This document shows, piece after piece, positions 1 to 9,170 of a stretch of DNA of 64,000 nt. The position numbers and the translations under genes are program-made. Source of the DNA: Trichomonas vaginalis G3. Lineage: Eukaryota > Parabasalia > Trichomonadida > Trichomonadidae. Position 1 is the stretch's first letter. The number at the start of each line of letters is the position of its first letter. The notes beneath the pieces were generated by a model. It was given only the letters and a program-made list of their open reading frames with translations. It did not search any database and was not told where the DNA came from. Location of the stretch: contig NC_067203.1 of NCBI RefSeq assembly GCF_026262505.1, positions 3,720,001-3,784,000 on the forward strand. Direction: 5' to 3'.

Positions 1-6
1 TGCGAC

Positions 7-546
7 ATGGTATATAAAAACATTTCTGACATATATAAATCTGAGGAGTTTAAGACCTACGACAACTTTGTTTCATTAGTTGCAAAATGTGTTTGGGAAA
101 TAAGAGATAAAGATAGAAGAGGCAAAGTATGGAACGAACAAATAAGACCCGCTATGTTTGAGATGAAGAGAGCAATTGACGCCTTAGTTGTTTTAGCTGG
201 TTTTATTTCAATGTATAACGCAAAAATGAACCCGCAATGTTCAAAATGTAAGGCAGCAATTAGGAAATATAACTACTCAGTCAAAGAGATAGAAAGAATG
301 AGAAACGACTATGCAGACTTAAAGAAAGAAGCAGAAAAGCCAGCAGAAGATAAAATGAACATGTTAGAATTTCTGAACAAAAACTATCCAACAGCAGAAG
401 ATTTCCTTCTATCTGACGTCAAGAAGAAGTATAAAGAAACCTTCGGTATTGTTAAAACTTTTGACATACTGACAGAAGAAATAGAAGCTACGAAATTGTT
501 TAGGATTTCAAATATACATCGTACAATTCATGTAAAACGCTTGTGA
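7..546 (+). CDS. Hypothetical protein, 179 aa, unknown
   Basis: I do not recognise this protein. It is a complete 179-residue frame with an ATG start. It is rich in Lys and Glu, has one CxxC pair (PQCSKCKAA, about residues 77-85) and is predicted mostly helical, with a stretch around residues 85-120 that could form a coiled coil. It has no signal peptide or membrane segment. Its stop lies directly before a repeat (about 548-686) that recurs inverted at about 3790-3945 inside Polinton 1. This suggests that the contig carrying it also belongs to that element family, perhaps as accessory cargo. A scaffold gap follows at 687, so its link to the DNA on the right is not proven. Confidence 0.55.
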   Translation: MVYKNISDIYKSEEFKTYDNFVSLVAKCVWEIRDKDRRGKVWNEQIRPAMFEMKRAIDALVVLAGFISMYNAKMNPQCSKCKAAIRKYNYSVKEIERMRNDYADLKKEAEKPAEDKMNMLEFLNKNYPTAEDFLLSDVKKKYKETFGIVKTFDILTEEIEATKLFRISNIHRTIHVKRL

Positions 547-547
547 A

Positions 548-686
548 AAAACTGGGGTGAAAAATTAAGTGAAAAAACAGGTGAGATCTCACCTCTTCAC
601 CTAAAATATATTTTTGGTCAAAGCTTCCACGAGAGAAAAGATTCCTCATTCGCTAAGGATTCCAAAAATGAAAAAATCATTGATTT
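548..686 (+). repeat. Inverted repeat, left arm (partner about 3790-3945)
   Basis: This stretch reads almost as the reverse complement of about 3790-3945. It contains repeated GTGAAAAAAC-like units, a short palindrome around GGTGAGATCTCACC, and the block GCTTCCACGAGAG followed by CTCATTCGCTAAGGATTCC. The arm runs straight into the N gap, so its true length is unknown. Confidence 0.8.
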
Positions 687-786
687 NNNNNNNNNNNNNN
701 NNNNNNNNNNNNNNNNNNNNNNNNNNNNNNNNNNNNNNNNNNNNNNNNNNNNNNNNNNNNNNNNNNNNNNNNNNNNNNNNNNNNNN
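687..786. other. Assembly gap of 100 N
   Basis: Exactly 100 N, the usual scaffold placeholder. The left contig ends inside a repeat, so order and orientation of 1-686 relative to 787 onward should be treated as provisional. Confidence 0.98.
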
Positions 787-1405
787 TTAAGAGATTCTTA
801 CTTTGAGTAACGCAAATATGTGTATGTTGGTTTTATTTATGATTTTTATGGTATAAATGCATGGATGTTATCGTTTTTCATTTCATTGAATGGTGATATG
901 ATTCAGTTTATTGGCAATCCTGAGCGACCCAATCTTCCTAACCACTCAAGCATTTCAAGCAATTTTTGTAACCGATCAAAATTTTTGATAAAAACATTTA
1001 CAAATTTCGCTTTGATATTGCTTTGTTTAATGGAGAATTTACCTAATTAAAGATAGCTGATAAGAAAAGGCACATGAGAAGAATGTTATTGGGTTTTTGC
1101 AATTGAGAATATCAAGCGTTGTAGGTTGCTTTTATGTCTAAGGTTTTATATTCAGTTCAACGGGTTCATTGATGAAGGATTTTAAAAGATTGCACTAAAA
1201 ATGAAGAGGTTTGGTTAGACAGATACATAACACTAAAAATTATTATTGGATACTTATAAATGAAGTATATGACGTCAGATATTATTTACCTGTTAAACTG
1301 GAGTGTCAGTGACTCGCTTAACTCGGCGTAGACTGCATCTAAAGGGCACACTAAGGCTGTATTTGTATTGAAAATGGAGTTGTATGCATTTATTAATAAT
1401 ACCAC
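787..1405 (+). pseudogene. Polinton DNA polymerase B, eroded 3' remnant (copy 1)
   Basis: This region aligns by eye with the last third of the copy 2 polymerase gene, from before motif C to the end (about 25575-26205). Shared blocks include CATTTCATTGAA, AATCTTCCTAAC and CTCAAGCATTTCAAGC. It is a clearly broken fossil with many breaks. The upstream part is missing because of the assembly gap or an older loss. Confidence 0.85.
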
Positions 1406-1490
1406 AGAAAAAGAACGGTAAATAATGGTTTGTGATACAATGATTCAAGGTAGCGGGAAACCTTAAACACTTATTTTATTTTATAAAGAA

Positions 1491-2990
1491 ATGCGTAGAT
1501 TTAAAAATTTAATTGATGATTTAGTACTTAATCAAATTTTCTTAATTATTATGAATTAAATATATTCCCCAATGATAACCAATTAACGGGTGATGATATG
1601 GATTATTATATTCGTATTATAAAAATGAAGTTTTGAAAATCATGATAAATAATTTCCTAAATTAAAGACAATTAAATATAATGATTCAAAGGAAAAAGTA
1701 ATCACAACCTTAAACAATTGAAAGATTTTCAAATATAAAGTATTAAAGAAGAAGATATTGATGATTATATAAATTATATAATTATATCTCCTGAGCCGCA
1801 AAACCAAAGGAACAAAAACAAAGGTGCAAAACGCCCAGGTCTTCAGACATAAATGAAGCCTTAAGCTTTTTTATGATTCATTAGTTAAACCATATTCAGC
1901 CCGACTTTTAAATGAAGATCAACTTTTGGAATTCATCCTTCAACATAAACTCGAAGCGGGAAAGTATATCAAACCTTTATATACAGCATATTTAAAACAA
2001 ATGAATAGAATACATCCAGAATTAATGAAGGGGGGAATGAAATCCAAAATCAAAGCAGATAAAATTAAACCACCTGCAACACCAAACCCTCCAACGACAG
2101 TACCTCCTCCTCCTTCAGTTAATCCTTCATCATTCACTTTATTATATCCATTTCAAACATTAAAGAAGCAAAAAGATTTTAAAAAGGATTTCAAAATATT
2201 AAATAAACCAACTGACCCAAAAATTCAACCGTTAAAGGAAAAATTTAGTCGCCCTTCATTTGCACCATATCCATATTCATACGAAATCGATCATTTAGAA
2301 TATTCAAGAGGAAACGTTACTTATTTATTTGCCATTAACATTAACACCAGATATTTATATTGCATTCCGGTGAAAGGGAAAACAGAACAGGAAACAAGAA
2401 GAGCTATTCAATACTTACTAGATCATGAAAGAGTAGATAATATAAGGGGTGATGGTGATAAAGGATTTCAGGCAGCTATGGCTCATTATTTCCCACAAAT
2501 TAATTTTTACTTTTCATCCTCTCCATATACGTTTCATAATAAAATAGTTGATGCGGTAATGAGAACTCTTAGAGATGCGTTAGGGGTTAATGGTCAGATA
2601 TACTGGGATGGAAATCATGACTCCATCATACAGCAGTTAGTATATTATTACAATAATACATGGCATAGAACAATAAACATGAAACCGGTGGAAATGAAAA
2701 ATGATATTTCAAAAGAATGGGAATATATTAGAAAGCAAATGGAAAGGTTGAATGATGTTAAACGTGAACAAATTAATTCGGGGCTCATGAATTTTAAACA
2801 AGGGGATAAAGTTTTGATTCATCTCGATTATGGAAAAACTGATAAATCAATGACAAAAAGAAGACGAAGATTTGACACAATAGCTGAATTTGTTAGATAT
2901 ATTAACGGCAATGCATTAGTTGAAGTTGACAATAAATTAATAGAAATTCCGATTTATTTTATTACTCCATTATATTTAAATAATATTTAA
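1491..2990 (+). pseudogene. Polinton integrase (copy 1), 5' part eroded
   Basis: This is the counterpart of the copy 2 integrase at 26306-27793. It is a retroviral-type (rve, RNase H fold) integrase that would insert the linear element DNA. The first third is eroded with several breaks. From 1926 the frame is open for 354 residues and almost identical to copy 2, including the EIDHLEY and GDGDKGF blocks of the catalytic core and a basic C-terminal DNA-binding region (KRRRRFD). A proline-rich linker (about residues 58-70) separates the N-terminal part from the core. Overall it is broken. Confidence 0.88.
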
Positions 2991-3009
2991 TTTTTTTATT
3001 TCGTAAGAA

Positions 3010-3282
3010 ATGAGTAACAACGAAGCAGTCAAGAGTCCAGACGATGAATATAAAAAGAAACTAAACAGAATTAAATCAAAAATATGTTATTACAAAAAGA
3101 AGCCACAATGTGGTGGGGTTGAAAACGATAAAGAGAGGAAAGAAATAATCGAAAAATTAGAAACTTATCGTTCAATCCTTAAACTGAGTGAAGCAAAAAT
3201 AAAAGAATTTAATAGAATAAATAAATTGATTGGAAGAGATGAATTTAATAAAGATGAATTTTTAAACTCTATCCAAATTTAA
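3010..3282 (+). CDS. Small Polinton protein next to integrase (copy 1)
   Basis: A 90-residue Lys-rich protein of unknown function that starts 19 bases after the integrase stop. Copy 2 has a close homologue in the same place (27813-28076), so the gene is conserved in the family. It is predicted helical with a possible coiled coil (KLETYRSILKLSEAKIKEF, about residues 48-66) and one Cys-Gly pair. Its stop overlaps the stop of a small opposing gene. No known domain is seen. Confidence 0.65.
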   Translation: MSNNEAVKSPDDEYKKKLNRIKSKICYYKKKPQCGGVENDKERKEIIEKLETYRSILKLSEAKIKEFNRINKLIGRDEFNKDEFLNSIQI

Positions 3283-3443
3283 TTTTTATTCCTCTTCGAC
3301 AACATCTCTCTTTCCATCATTACCGCATAACCACATTTTCTCAATTTTAGTGGTTTGTTATTTTTAACATGTTCTTGCATCATTTTTATCATTTCCTCCC
3401 TTGTTATGATTCGTGGTAAATTTTGAGCTTGTGGGGTATTCAT
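3279..3443 (-). CDS. Small Polinton protein, 54 aa (copy 1)
   Basis: A short minus-strand frame beginning MNTPQAQNLPRI and ending KRNKN. The identical arrangement exists in copy 2 (28073-28237), which supports a real gene. The start sits in the context TTTTATTTTTATCATAAATG, the same T-rich/TAAATG pattern seen before most Polinton genes here. It is basic and probably helical (REEMIKMMQEHVKNN). It converges on the preceding small gene, and the two stop codons overlap. Function unknown. Confidence 0.6.
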   Translation of the reverse strand: MNTPQAQNLPRIITREEMIKMMQEHVKNNKPLKLRKCGYAVMMEREMLSKRNKN

Positions 3444-3496
3444 TTATGATAAAAATAAAAATTTGTTATCACTTATTTTATCGTGAATGTTTTTAG

Positions 3497-3528
3497 GTTA
3501 TTCAATAATTAATTATTTTTGAATAACT
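3497..3528. repeat. Hairpin relic at variable locus (copy 1)
   Basis: GTTATTCA and TGAATAAC pair around an AT-rich loop. Copy 2 has the corresponding hairpin (GTTCTTCA/TGAAGAAC) at 28291, where it opens each 119-bp array unit. In copy 1 only this one hairpin remains at the left edge of the variable locus. Confidence 0.7.
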
Positions 3529-3578
3529 GGGAAATAAATTTACGTCAAATATGCAATTTATAAAATCTTATGTCGACA

Positions 3579-3651
3579 GGCTACGTAGCACAGTGGTCTA
3601 AGGTGGTGTTATGGAGGGGTCAAGGTCTGTGGTTCGAACCGCGACAGCGCC
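3579..3651 (+). other. Degenerate tRNA-like sequence with A and B boxes
   Basis: This is a 73-base stretch with a perfect pol III A box (TAGCACAGTGG, 3586-3596) and B box (GGTTCGAACC, 3631-3640) at tRNA spacing, followed by a T-rich tract. The 3' acceptor half CAGCGCC has no good partner in the 5' half GGCTACG, and the T and anticodon stems pair poorly. It is more likely a decayed tRNA or tRNA-derived sequence than a working tRNA. It lies in the variable locus of Polinton 1. Confidence 0.5.
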
Positions 3652-3717
3652 GTATTTTCTTATTTTCTTTATTTGTCTTGTTTGTCGTGAATAAAAAGTA
3701 TCATAAAAGTGCTCTAT

Positions 3718-3780
3718 CTTCCACGGGAATAAATAAAAAATTTACTTTATTTCTTCTTTATTTCTTTGTTCCCGTGGAAG
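3718..3780. repeat. Hairpin, 12-bp arms CTTCCACGGGAA
   Basis: CTTCCACGGGAA and its perfect inverse TTCCCGTGGAAG flank an AT-rich loop of about 39 bases. A related block, CTTCCACGAGAG, occurs in the inverted repeat arms at about 628 and 3863. It could be a terminator-like or replication-related structure; function unknown. Confidence 0.65.
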
Positions 3781-3789
3781 AAGGGTTTT

Positions 3790-3945
3790 GCTGTTTTTTC
3801 TCAGCCGAAATCAATGATTTTTTCATTTTTGGAATCCTTAGCGAATGAGGAATCTTTTCTCTCGTGGAAGCTTTGACCTAAAATATAATTTAGGTGAAGA
3901 GGTGAGATATCACCTGTTTTTTCACCTGTTTTTATGGTAGTAGTG
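3790..3945 (-). repeat. Inverted repeat, right arm (partner 548-686)
   Basis: Near-exact inverse of 548-686. It includes GAATCCTTAGCGAATGAG, CTCGTGGAAGC and tandem TTTTTTCACCTG units. The two arms together resemble the way copy 2 frames its primase-helicase gene with inverted arrays, although the sequences are unrelated. Confidence 0.8.
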
Positions 3946-3965
3946 AAATAAAATTTTGTTATCAG

Positions 3966-4148
3966 TTATTTTATCATCATTTTATTAAGTTCATCTTTAG
4001 TTAATAATTTGAATGGATTCGCTAATGTTCCACCTTGAGTCACAACACTTGCCCCGGCTAATTGTGAAGAACCTGGGATAAGTACTCCATGAAATGATTT
4101 CATTGGTATCATTAATTTAGAAATAGTTGGCTTAATTAATTTGGTCAT
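3966..4148 (-). CDS. Small Polinton cargo protein, 60 aa (copy 1 only)
   Basis: A 60-residue minus-strand frame in the variable locus that starts in the TTTTTATCATAAATG context used by other Polinton genes. It is basic, with a Gly/Ala/Ser-rich middle (SQLAGASVVTQGG) and a C-terminal basic helix (LLTKDELNKMMIK). I find no homologue in copy 2. It could be a minor virion peptide. Function unknown; the promoter context is the main reason to call it. Confidence 0.45.
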   Translation of the reverse strand: MTKLIKPTISKLMIPMKSFHGVLIPGSSQLAGASVVTQGGTLANPFKLLTKDELNKMMIK

Positions 4149-4208
4149 TTATGATAAAAATAAAATTGCATAATTTAAATTTTTTTTCTTTCTCATTTTC
4201 TCATTTTC

Positions 4209-4343
4209 TCATTTTTCATTCTGTTTTGGTTTCAGCAACTTTTCAAGTTGTTGTCTTGTCAGTAACTTTAATTTTAACTTTGGATCAAATATTGGGTTTC
4301 CATCTTTATCTCTTCCAATAACACCATATGGTAGAATCTTCAT
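4209..4343 (-). CDS. Small Polinton cargo protein, 44 aa (copy 1 only)
   Basis: A 44-residue minus-strand frame running from MKILPYGVIG to KPKQNEK. The start lies in TTTTATTTTAGTATAAATG, matching the family start context. The C-terminal half is a basic amphipathic helix (LKLLTRQQLEKLLK) that resembles the end of the neighbouring 60-residue frame (KLLTKDELNKMM), so the two may be related small paralogues. No homologue is seen in copy 2. Confidence 0.45.
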   Translation of the reverse strand: MKILPYGVIGRDKDGNPIFDPKLKLKLLTRQQLEKLLKPKQNEK

Positions 4344-4421
4344 TTATACTAAAATAAAAATTTAAATTATGCTGTTTGCTCTTTTGGAGCTCCTAAAGTT
4401 TGTTTCACAAACATTGAGCGT

Positions 4422-6237
4422 TCATTGAACTCTATACCATGCGAATACAGTCATAAATGGTGGCATGTAATCTTTACTTTGTCCCGTTGTTTGTGTATAT
4501 CCTGAAACGCGATGTGTATGGTTTCCTTCTCCCTGAGTGTCACTCCAGTAACAATTTATGGCAAATTTAACATCATCTTTAACATCATATCCTTTACCTT
4601 TTGTCATTCCTGACCAATCCCAATATCTATGCTTATGCCAACCTGCTTGAGATGTGCTTAAATCTATGTAGTGACTGTGTGCAGGTAAATTTTCACCCGT
4701 AATTGTTTTACTTCCCCCTGTTTCCTTTGAAGAGTTTGCACAATACAAAAACCTGTCGACTATTTGTTCCCATGCACCAACACCAAACATTGCTTGAGGA
4801 CCTCTCACATCCATAGATGTATAAATAGAACCTACTGGGTTCATTAAATCAAACATATGAGATATTATAGGATTGTCTCTTTTGAACTTAAAATATAGTG
4901 TAACTATTTCGGGTTTCTTCTGGTTTGTGTCAGAATATTTTTTATAATATAATCTTATGTTTTCAGGGTATGTAAAATCTTGACTATAATATTTATTTTT
5001 GTCATCTTCATAATAGTATACTATTCTCGTTTTTTCTATTGCATTATATCTTTTATATCTATAATAATCTAAATATAATGTTTGCTTTTTTGGGTCTACA
5101 TGTGCGTCAACACCATAGTCATAATAATACGGTGCTGGAGCTACGTTAGACAATGTCATATCCGTCATTTCATAAACTCTTAAATATTTCTTTTGTTCGT
5201 CTCCATATAAGTTTAAGTAGCAGTTGTTGTCTAATGGAACTTTAACTTGTGTGCCATTATTCTTTATATAGCCTACATACATTTCATTGTTATTTTTCGG
5301 AATGAGTTTATACCGTATACCATTTCTTAAGGACTGTACAAACTCCCATCTAAAATATTTGTTTTCTTCATTGACAGAAAAGTCGCCAACAATAGTTTCA
5401 ATATTTTTTGTTCCAACTAAACTTTGGTATATTTCGTTAACAAATGATATATCTGCTTTCTTTGCTAACTCATCGTTAACATATTCCTTATCTGCCTTCT
5501 TTGCTAACTCATCGTTAACATATTCCTTATCTGCTTTCTTTGCTAACTCATCGTTAACATATTCCTTATCTGCTTTCTTCCCTAACTCATCGTTAACAAA
5601 TGATATATCTGCTTTAAGGTCTAAACATTCTGAAACCCATCCTGTATCAGCTTTAGTTTTAAGAATCTTCGATGTCCGTTCATGATACCATTCAACCCTT
5701 TCTATAATTTCATTATCTTTTTCATTAACATATTCCTTATCTGCCTTCTTTGCTAACTCATCGTTAACAAATATTATCTGCTTTCTTTGCTAACTCATCG
5801 TTAACATATTTTATCTGCTTCTTTGCTAACTCATCGTTAACAAATGATATATCTGCTTTCTTTGCTAACTCATCGTTAACATATTCCTTATCTGCTTTCT
5901 TCATTATGTCATTTAGGAAACCTTTTATGAATTCCTCATTTAAATTAAATCTTCCAATCTTCAAAACTTTAGGAAATGCATTTAATGCGTAATATCTTTG
6001 TTCTTCTGGTGGAATTGATGTTATATCATCCGTTATTCCTTTAATTTTTGAATTCATAAATAAAATTTCTTTTATATTTGATATCACTGCACCACCTTTG
6101 CAAACGAATTCGAAATGGTCATTTTTCAATACTATCTCCAAATCTCCATATTTCAACATTTGCGTTTGTTCTGCCGTCTTTGAATTATATGCATATATGG
6201 CGTATGTAATGGTCTGTGGTTGCTGTTGTTTAATCAT
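4422..6237 (-). pseudogene. Polinton fibre-like protein (copy 1), broken
   Basis: This is a phage-tail-fibre-like virion protein, read right to left. An N-terminal domain begins MIKQQQPQTITYAIYAYN. A long stretch of 13-residue repeats of the type DELAKKADKEYVN follows, and then a C-terminal part resembling the phage tail collar/short tail fibre fold. That part has the GSIYTSMD and FGVGAWEQI blocks and clustered His (AHSHYIDL, GWHKHRYW, NHTH) before a final MTVFAWYRVQ. The repeats are coded by about 39-bp DNA units near 5450-5900. Copy 1 is broken in a few places within the repeat part. In the family this should be a receptor-binding spike; that role is inferred from the fold resemblance. Confidence 0.75.
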
Positions 6238-6261
6238 TTATTACGATTTAAAAATAAATAT

Positions 6262-6999
6262 TTAATCTGTTATCTCATCAGCTATTTTTTCTATTTGAAA
6301 TTGCCATAATATTTCATTCATAAATTCTAAATCACAATCAAATAGGTCAGTTATTCTAAATTTAATATTTGATAAATCTTTTGAATGAAGAATAAATGAA
6401 TTCCCGGATAATTGAAACGGATATGATAAAGAAAATATGTTTAAGTTGATGGATAAAATGTTTTGTATTGATGGGTAAGAGTTAGGGTCTAATGTTTGAT
6501 GTGAAAATCTCATTGGGGTATTAACTTTATCACATTTGATTAAAATGAAATTAGAACCAGTGTCAGAATACAAAACATCCCCAACATCTTTTTCAAAATT
6601 TAATATCCCCAACAATGAACGAAGACGAGGAGTACAAAATTTAATTTTCAGCGGAAATTTAATAAGGTTATTTATTTCATCAAGTTCAAAAAGTTTATCA
6701 GGTTTTGATTTAAAATTTTCTTCATACCATACGATAAATGATTCATTTAAATAACTTAAAATCATGTTAATATCCCATTTCGTTATCACATTATTTATAT
6801 ACATATCATACGTTTTTAGGTCTACGACCCCGCCGCTATGCGGCTCATGGTCATCTTTAATAAATGATATATAATCTGAAGGGTCTAAAAGAATGGGATT
6901 AAATTTACCACTCACAGAAACGAGAGTAACATTATAAATTCCGCTAACTGTTAAATTTAATTCACAGTTATTATTCGAAATAATATTGATAATTGACAT
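6262..6999 (-). CDS. Polinton beta-rich virion protein candidate, 245 aa (copy 1)
   Basis: Conserved in copy 2 (34668-35378). The sequence alternates hydrophobic and polar residues over most of its length (CELNLTVSGIYNVTLVSVSG near the N-terminus, NFILIKCDKV in the middle), as expected of a beta-sandwich. It sits between the fibre gene and other virion genes, so a minor capsid or penton-like role is plausible. No motif settles this. It is divergent from the next gene, with only about 21 bases between the two starts. A short stretch (about 6820-6850) is present here and absent from copy 2. Confidence 0.6.
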   Translation of the reverse strand: MSIINIISNNNCELNLTVSGIYNVTLVSVSGKFNPILLDPSDYISFIKDDHEPHSGGVVDLKTYDMYINNVITKWDINMILSYLNESFIVWYEENFKSKPDKLFELDEINNLIKFPLKIKFCTPRLRSLLGILNFEKDVGDVLYSDTGSNFILIKCDKVNTPMRFSHQTLDPNSYPSIQNILSINLNIFSLSYPFQLSGNSFILHSKDLSNIKFRITDLFDCDLEFMNEILWQFQIEKIADEITD

Positions 7000-7020
7000 T
7001 TTTTTATTACGATTAAAAAT

Positions 7021-7500
7021 ATGGTAAAGCGTTATTTTCCAGTGATAAATAAAACTAGAATAAGATTACCTCAAGAATTCATAAATTCAACGAATAAGAA
7101 ATTCATTCATGTTATAAATTTTAGTGTTTTCAGAAAATATGAGTCGATGTCATATTCATCATCAGGTTATATTTCACTTCATTCAAATTTAGTTCAATCA
7201 AACCCATATAATGACCATTTCATAAGATTTTCAGATGGTATTAAAAATGTAATTGATAGATTAAAATATGAACAGATTGACAATATCGAATTTTTGGAAT
7301 TTTGGTTTAAATATCCCGATGGAAAAAAGATTGAAGTTAAAGATAAAGCTGATACTATAACAAAAACAATTACAATGACCGATCCGGATAGTGGGGAACA
7401 AAAAGAAATAAAACAAACGATAGAAACTGGTGAAAGGTCAATTATTATCGATTATGATTCAAAGGATTATTATTCGATAATGTTAATGCTTGAATATTAA
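7021..7500 (+). CDS. Polinton beta-rich virion protein candidate, 159 aa (copy 1)
   Basis: Nearly identical to the copy 2 gene at 35398-35877. It begins MVKRYFPVINKTRIRLPQEF and is beta-rich, with the pattern SSGYISLHSNLV / NIEFLEFWFKYPDG / SIIIDYDSKDYYSIMLMLEY. This pattern resembles small jelly-roll or capsid-associated proteins. It is one of the few plus-strand genes in the virion block. Its stop overlaps the stop of the opposing gene at 7497 by four bases, and the same overlap is kept in copy 2. The capsid role is inferred from context. Confidence 0.6.
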   Translation: MVKRYFPVINKTRIRLPQEFINSTNKKFIHVINFSVFRKYESMSYSSSGYISLHSNLVQSNPYNDHFIRFSDGIKNVIDRLKYEQIDNIEFLEFWFKYPDGKKIEVKDKADTITKTITMTDPDSGEQKEIKQTIETGERSIIIDYDSKDYYSIMLMLEY

Positions 7501-8198
7501 ATAGCCTTAACAAAGAATTTTTCAAGTGATATTTTATATTCATCAACTATTTTATTATAAATATCATTATATGTTAAATGAAGTTCAGTTGTTGTTCCGT
7601 TCTTTGATATCTTAATTGTGCTAATATCCTTTATAGGATTTATTTTTGCAACTGTTCCGCAGCATGAAACCTCATCATCTATGAAAAATTGAATCTTCAC
7701 GTCTGAATCTTGAACATCACAAAGAATGGCGATAATGTGAATTAATGATTCATAAGGTAAAATAATTAAACCGGATTGGTCAATTAAATTTATTATTGAA
7801 TCATAATTATCAGTTATGATATCACGGTAAATTTTCATTAATTCAGAATTAATGTCTATTTTATATGGCGCATTGCGACTGTAATCGTAGATTCCTGGGT
7901 TCTCGATGTTTGATGAAAGAGGTGGGGGGTATGTTGGATAAGTGGGAATTTCAACAGGTTCTTTACCAGGTTCAGATAAAATGATTGGGTCTCCATTCTC
8001 ATGGTTTTCTTCATTCTCCTCATTCTTCGGTAAGTCACGAGTTAATAAATTTGGTTGAGTTGCTGACCTTGTTAATTCAGGACTAACATTAACTTTAACA
8101 TTTTGAATAATTCGTGATTTATCATCATTTACGTTATAACCAACCGTAATCTCTGCTTTTGCGTTAGTGTTCTTTTGACTAGTGAAACGTCTTCTCAT
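7497..8198 (-). CDS. Polinton conserved protein, 233 aa (copy 1)
   Basis: Homologous to copy 2 35874-36533. It has a basic N-terminus (MRRRFTSQKNTNAKAEITVG), then an acidic and Pro-rich linker (EENEENHENGD... PTYPTYPPP) that differs in length between the copies, then a conserved C-terminal domain of about 130 residues with a lone SCCG motif. The linker suggests a two-part protein that could bridge DNA or capsid through the basic end. I do not recognise a family. The start context is ATTCGAATATAAATG. Confidence 0.6.
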   Translation of the reverse strand: MRRRFTSQKNTNAKAEITVGYNVNDDKSRIIQNVKVNVSPELTRSATQPNLLTRDLPKNEENEENHENGDPIILSEPGKEPVEIPTYPTYPPPLSSNIENPGIYDYSRNAPYKIDINSELMKIYRDIITDNYDSIINLIDQSGLIILPYESLIHIIAILCDVQDSDVKIQFFIDDEVSCCGTVAKINPIKDISTIKISKNGTTTELHLTYNDIYNKIVDEYKISLEKFFVKAI

Positions 8199-8230
8199 TT
8201 ATATTCGAATAAAAAAATATATTTAAACTT

Positions 8231-9130
8231 TTATTTTGCTGGAACTTTTGAATCTATTATTTCCTGTATTTGTTCATGAAGTTGATTTTTAGCATTTTCA
8301 TCGAAATTAATAGACCGAATATATTCATTAATTGCATTCTTATAATCATCTGATTTCTCAAATTTTCTTTTATCTGATTCCTTAACTAAATCATAAGTTA
8401 AACCTCGTTGCTGATATAATGGTTTCTTAATTAAATCTTTGAATGCTTGAGATAAAGCACCTGATGCAATTCTTGCTACTATAATTGGTTGGAATTGCTG
8501 TTTAAGTTCATCTTTAACATTTGCGAAAACTGGATCGAATAAAGCAACTTTAAAGAATTTCTTAGCTGGAATTTCAGGTCTTAAATTTGCATATTGACCA
8601 TCAAACTGGTTAGAATATCGTGGTAATCCATCCGGTCCCTCTTCAATAGCATTTAATTCTTCATTGAAGTAAGAATATGGATTATGACGGTATGAATTAA
8701 TTGGACCATTTTCACCTTCTCCAATGTATTGTTTAACAGCTTTTCCATTTTCATCAAATTGCATAGGATAATGTTCATTATATGCTTTACGTTTAGGATA
8801 ATCCGTCATTGTTAATTTATACCCATTTATGACTTTAATATTTCCTTGACCATCAGTAACGAAAACTTCATTTATTCCATCAGGTTTTCCATTTGGACCC
8901 GTAATGTCTGCTTCGTGTGCTTCCCAATTTGGTCCGTGACGTTTGGCATATGCTTGAGCTTCTGGTAATGTTAAAACGTTTCTCATTTGTTTAACATCCT
9001 TTTGAAGATCGGCAACAATGTGGACTAATTCTTTCATTCCGTCTGGAACTTTCATAGTTCTATTATATGCACCCTTTTTGTTTGTCCCTTGTTTTAATGG
9101 AACCTGTAGAAGATTTGCAATTTCTGTCAT
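8231..9130 (-). CDS. Polinton conserved protein, 299 aa (copy 1)
   Basis: Homologous to copy 2 36618-37517. The N-terminal 230 residues are almost identical between copies, while the last 70 or so differ strongly, as if the tail had been exchanged or had diverged fast. It contains a short loop-rich motif ([20 protein letters not shown], about residues 75-94) and a helical C-terminus. It lies next to the packaging ATPase and capsid gene, so a virion or morphogenesis role is likely. No family recognised. Confidence 0.6.
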   Translation of the reverse strand: MTEIANLLQVPLKQGTNKKGAYNRTMKVPDGMKELVHIVADLQKDVKQMRNVLTLPEAQAYAKRHGPNWEAHEADITGPNGKPDGINEVFVTDGQGNIKVINGYKLTMTDYPKRKAYNEHYPMQFDENGKAVKQYIGEGENGPINSYRHNPYSYFNEELNAIEEGPDGLPRYSNQFDGQYANLRPEIPAKKFFKVALFDPVFANVKDELKQQFQPIIVARIASGALSQAFKDLIKKPLYQQRGLTYDLVKESDKRKFEKSDDYKNAINEYIRSINFDENAKNQLHEQIQEIIDSKVPAK

Positions 9131-9170
9131 GTTTTAATTATAAATAAAAAATAAAAATTAATTATAAAAG

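Noticed and set aside
820-1050. 76-aa frame as an independent gene
   Set aside because: It reads through the eroded polymerase remnant and is not a gene of its own.
3579-3651. Functional tRNA gene
   Set aside because: The acceptor, anticodon and T stems pair badly despite perfect A and B boxes.
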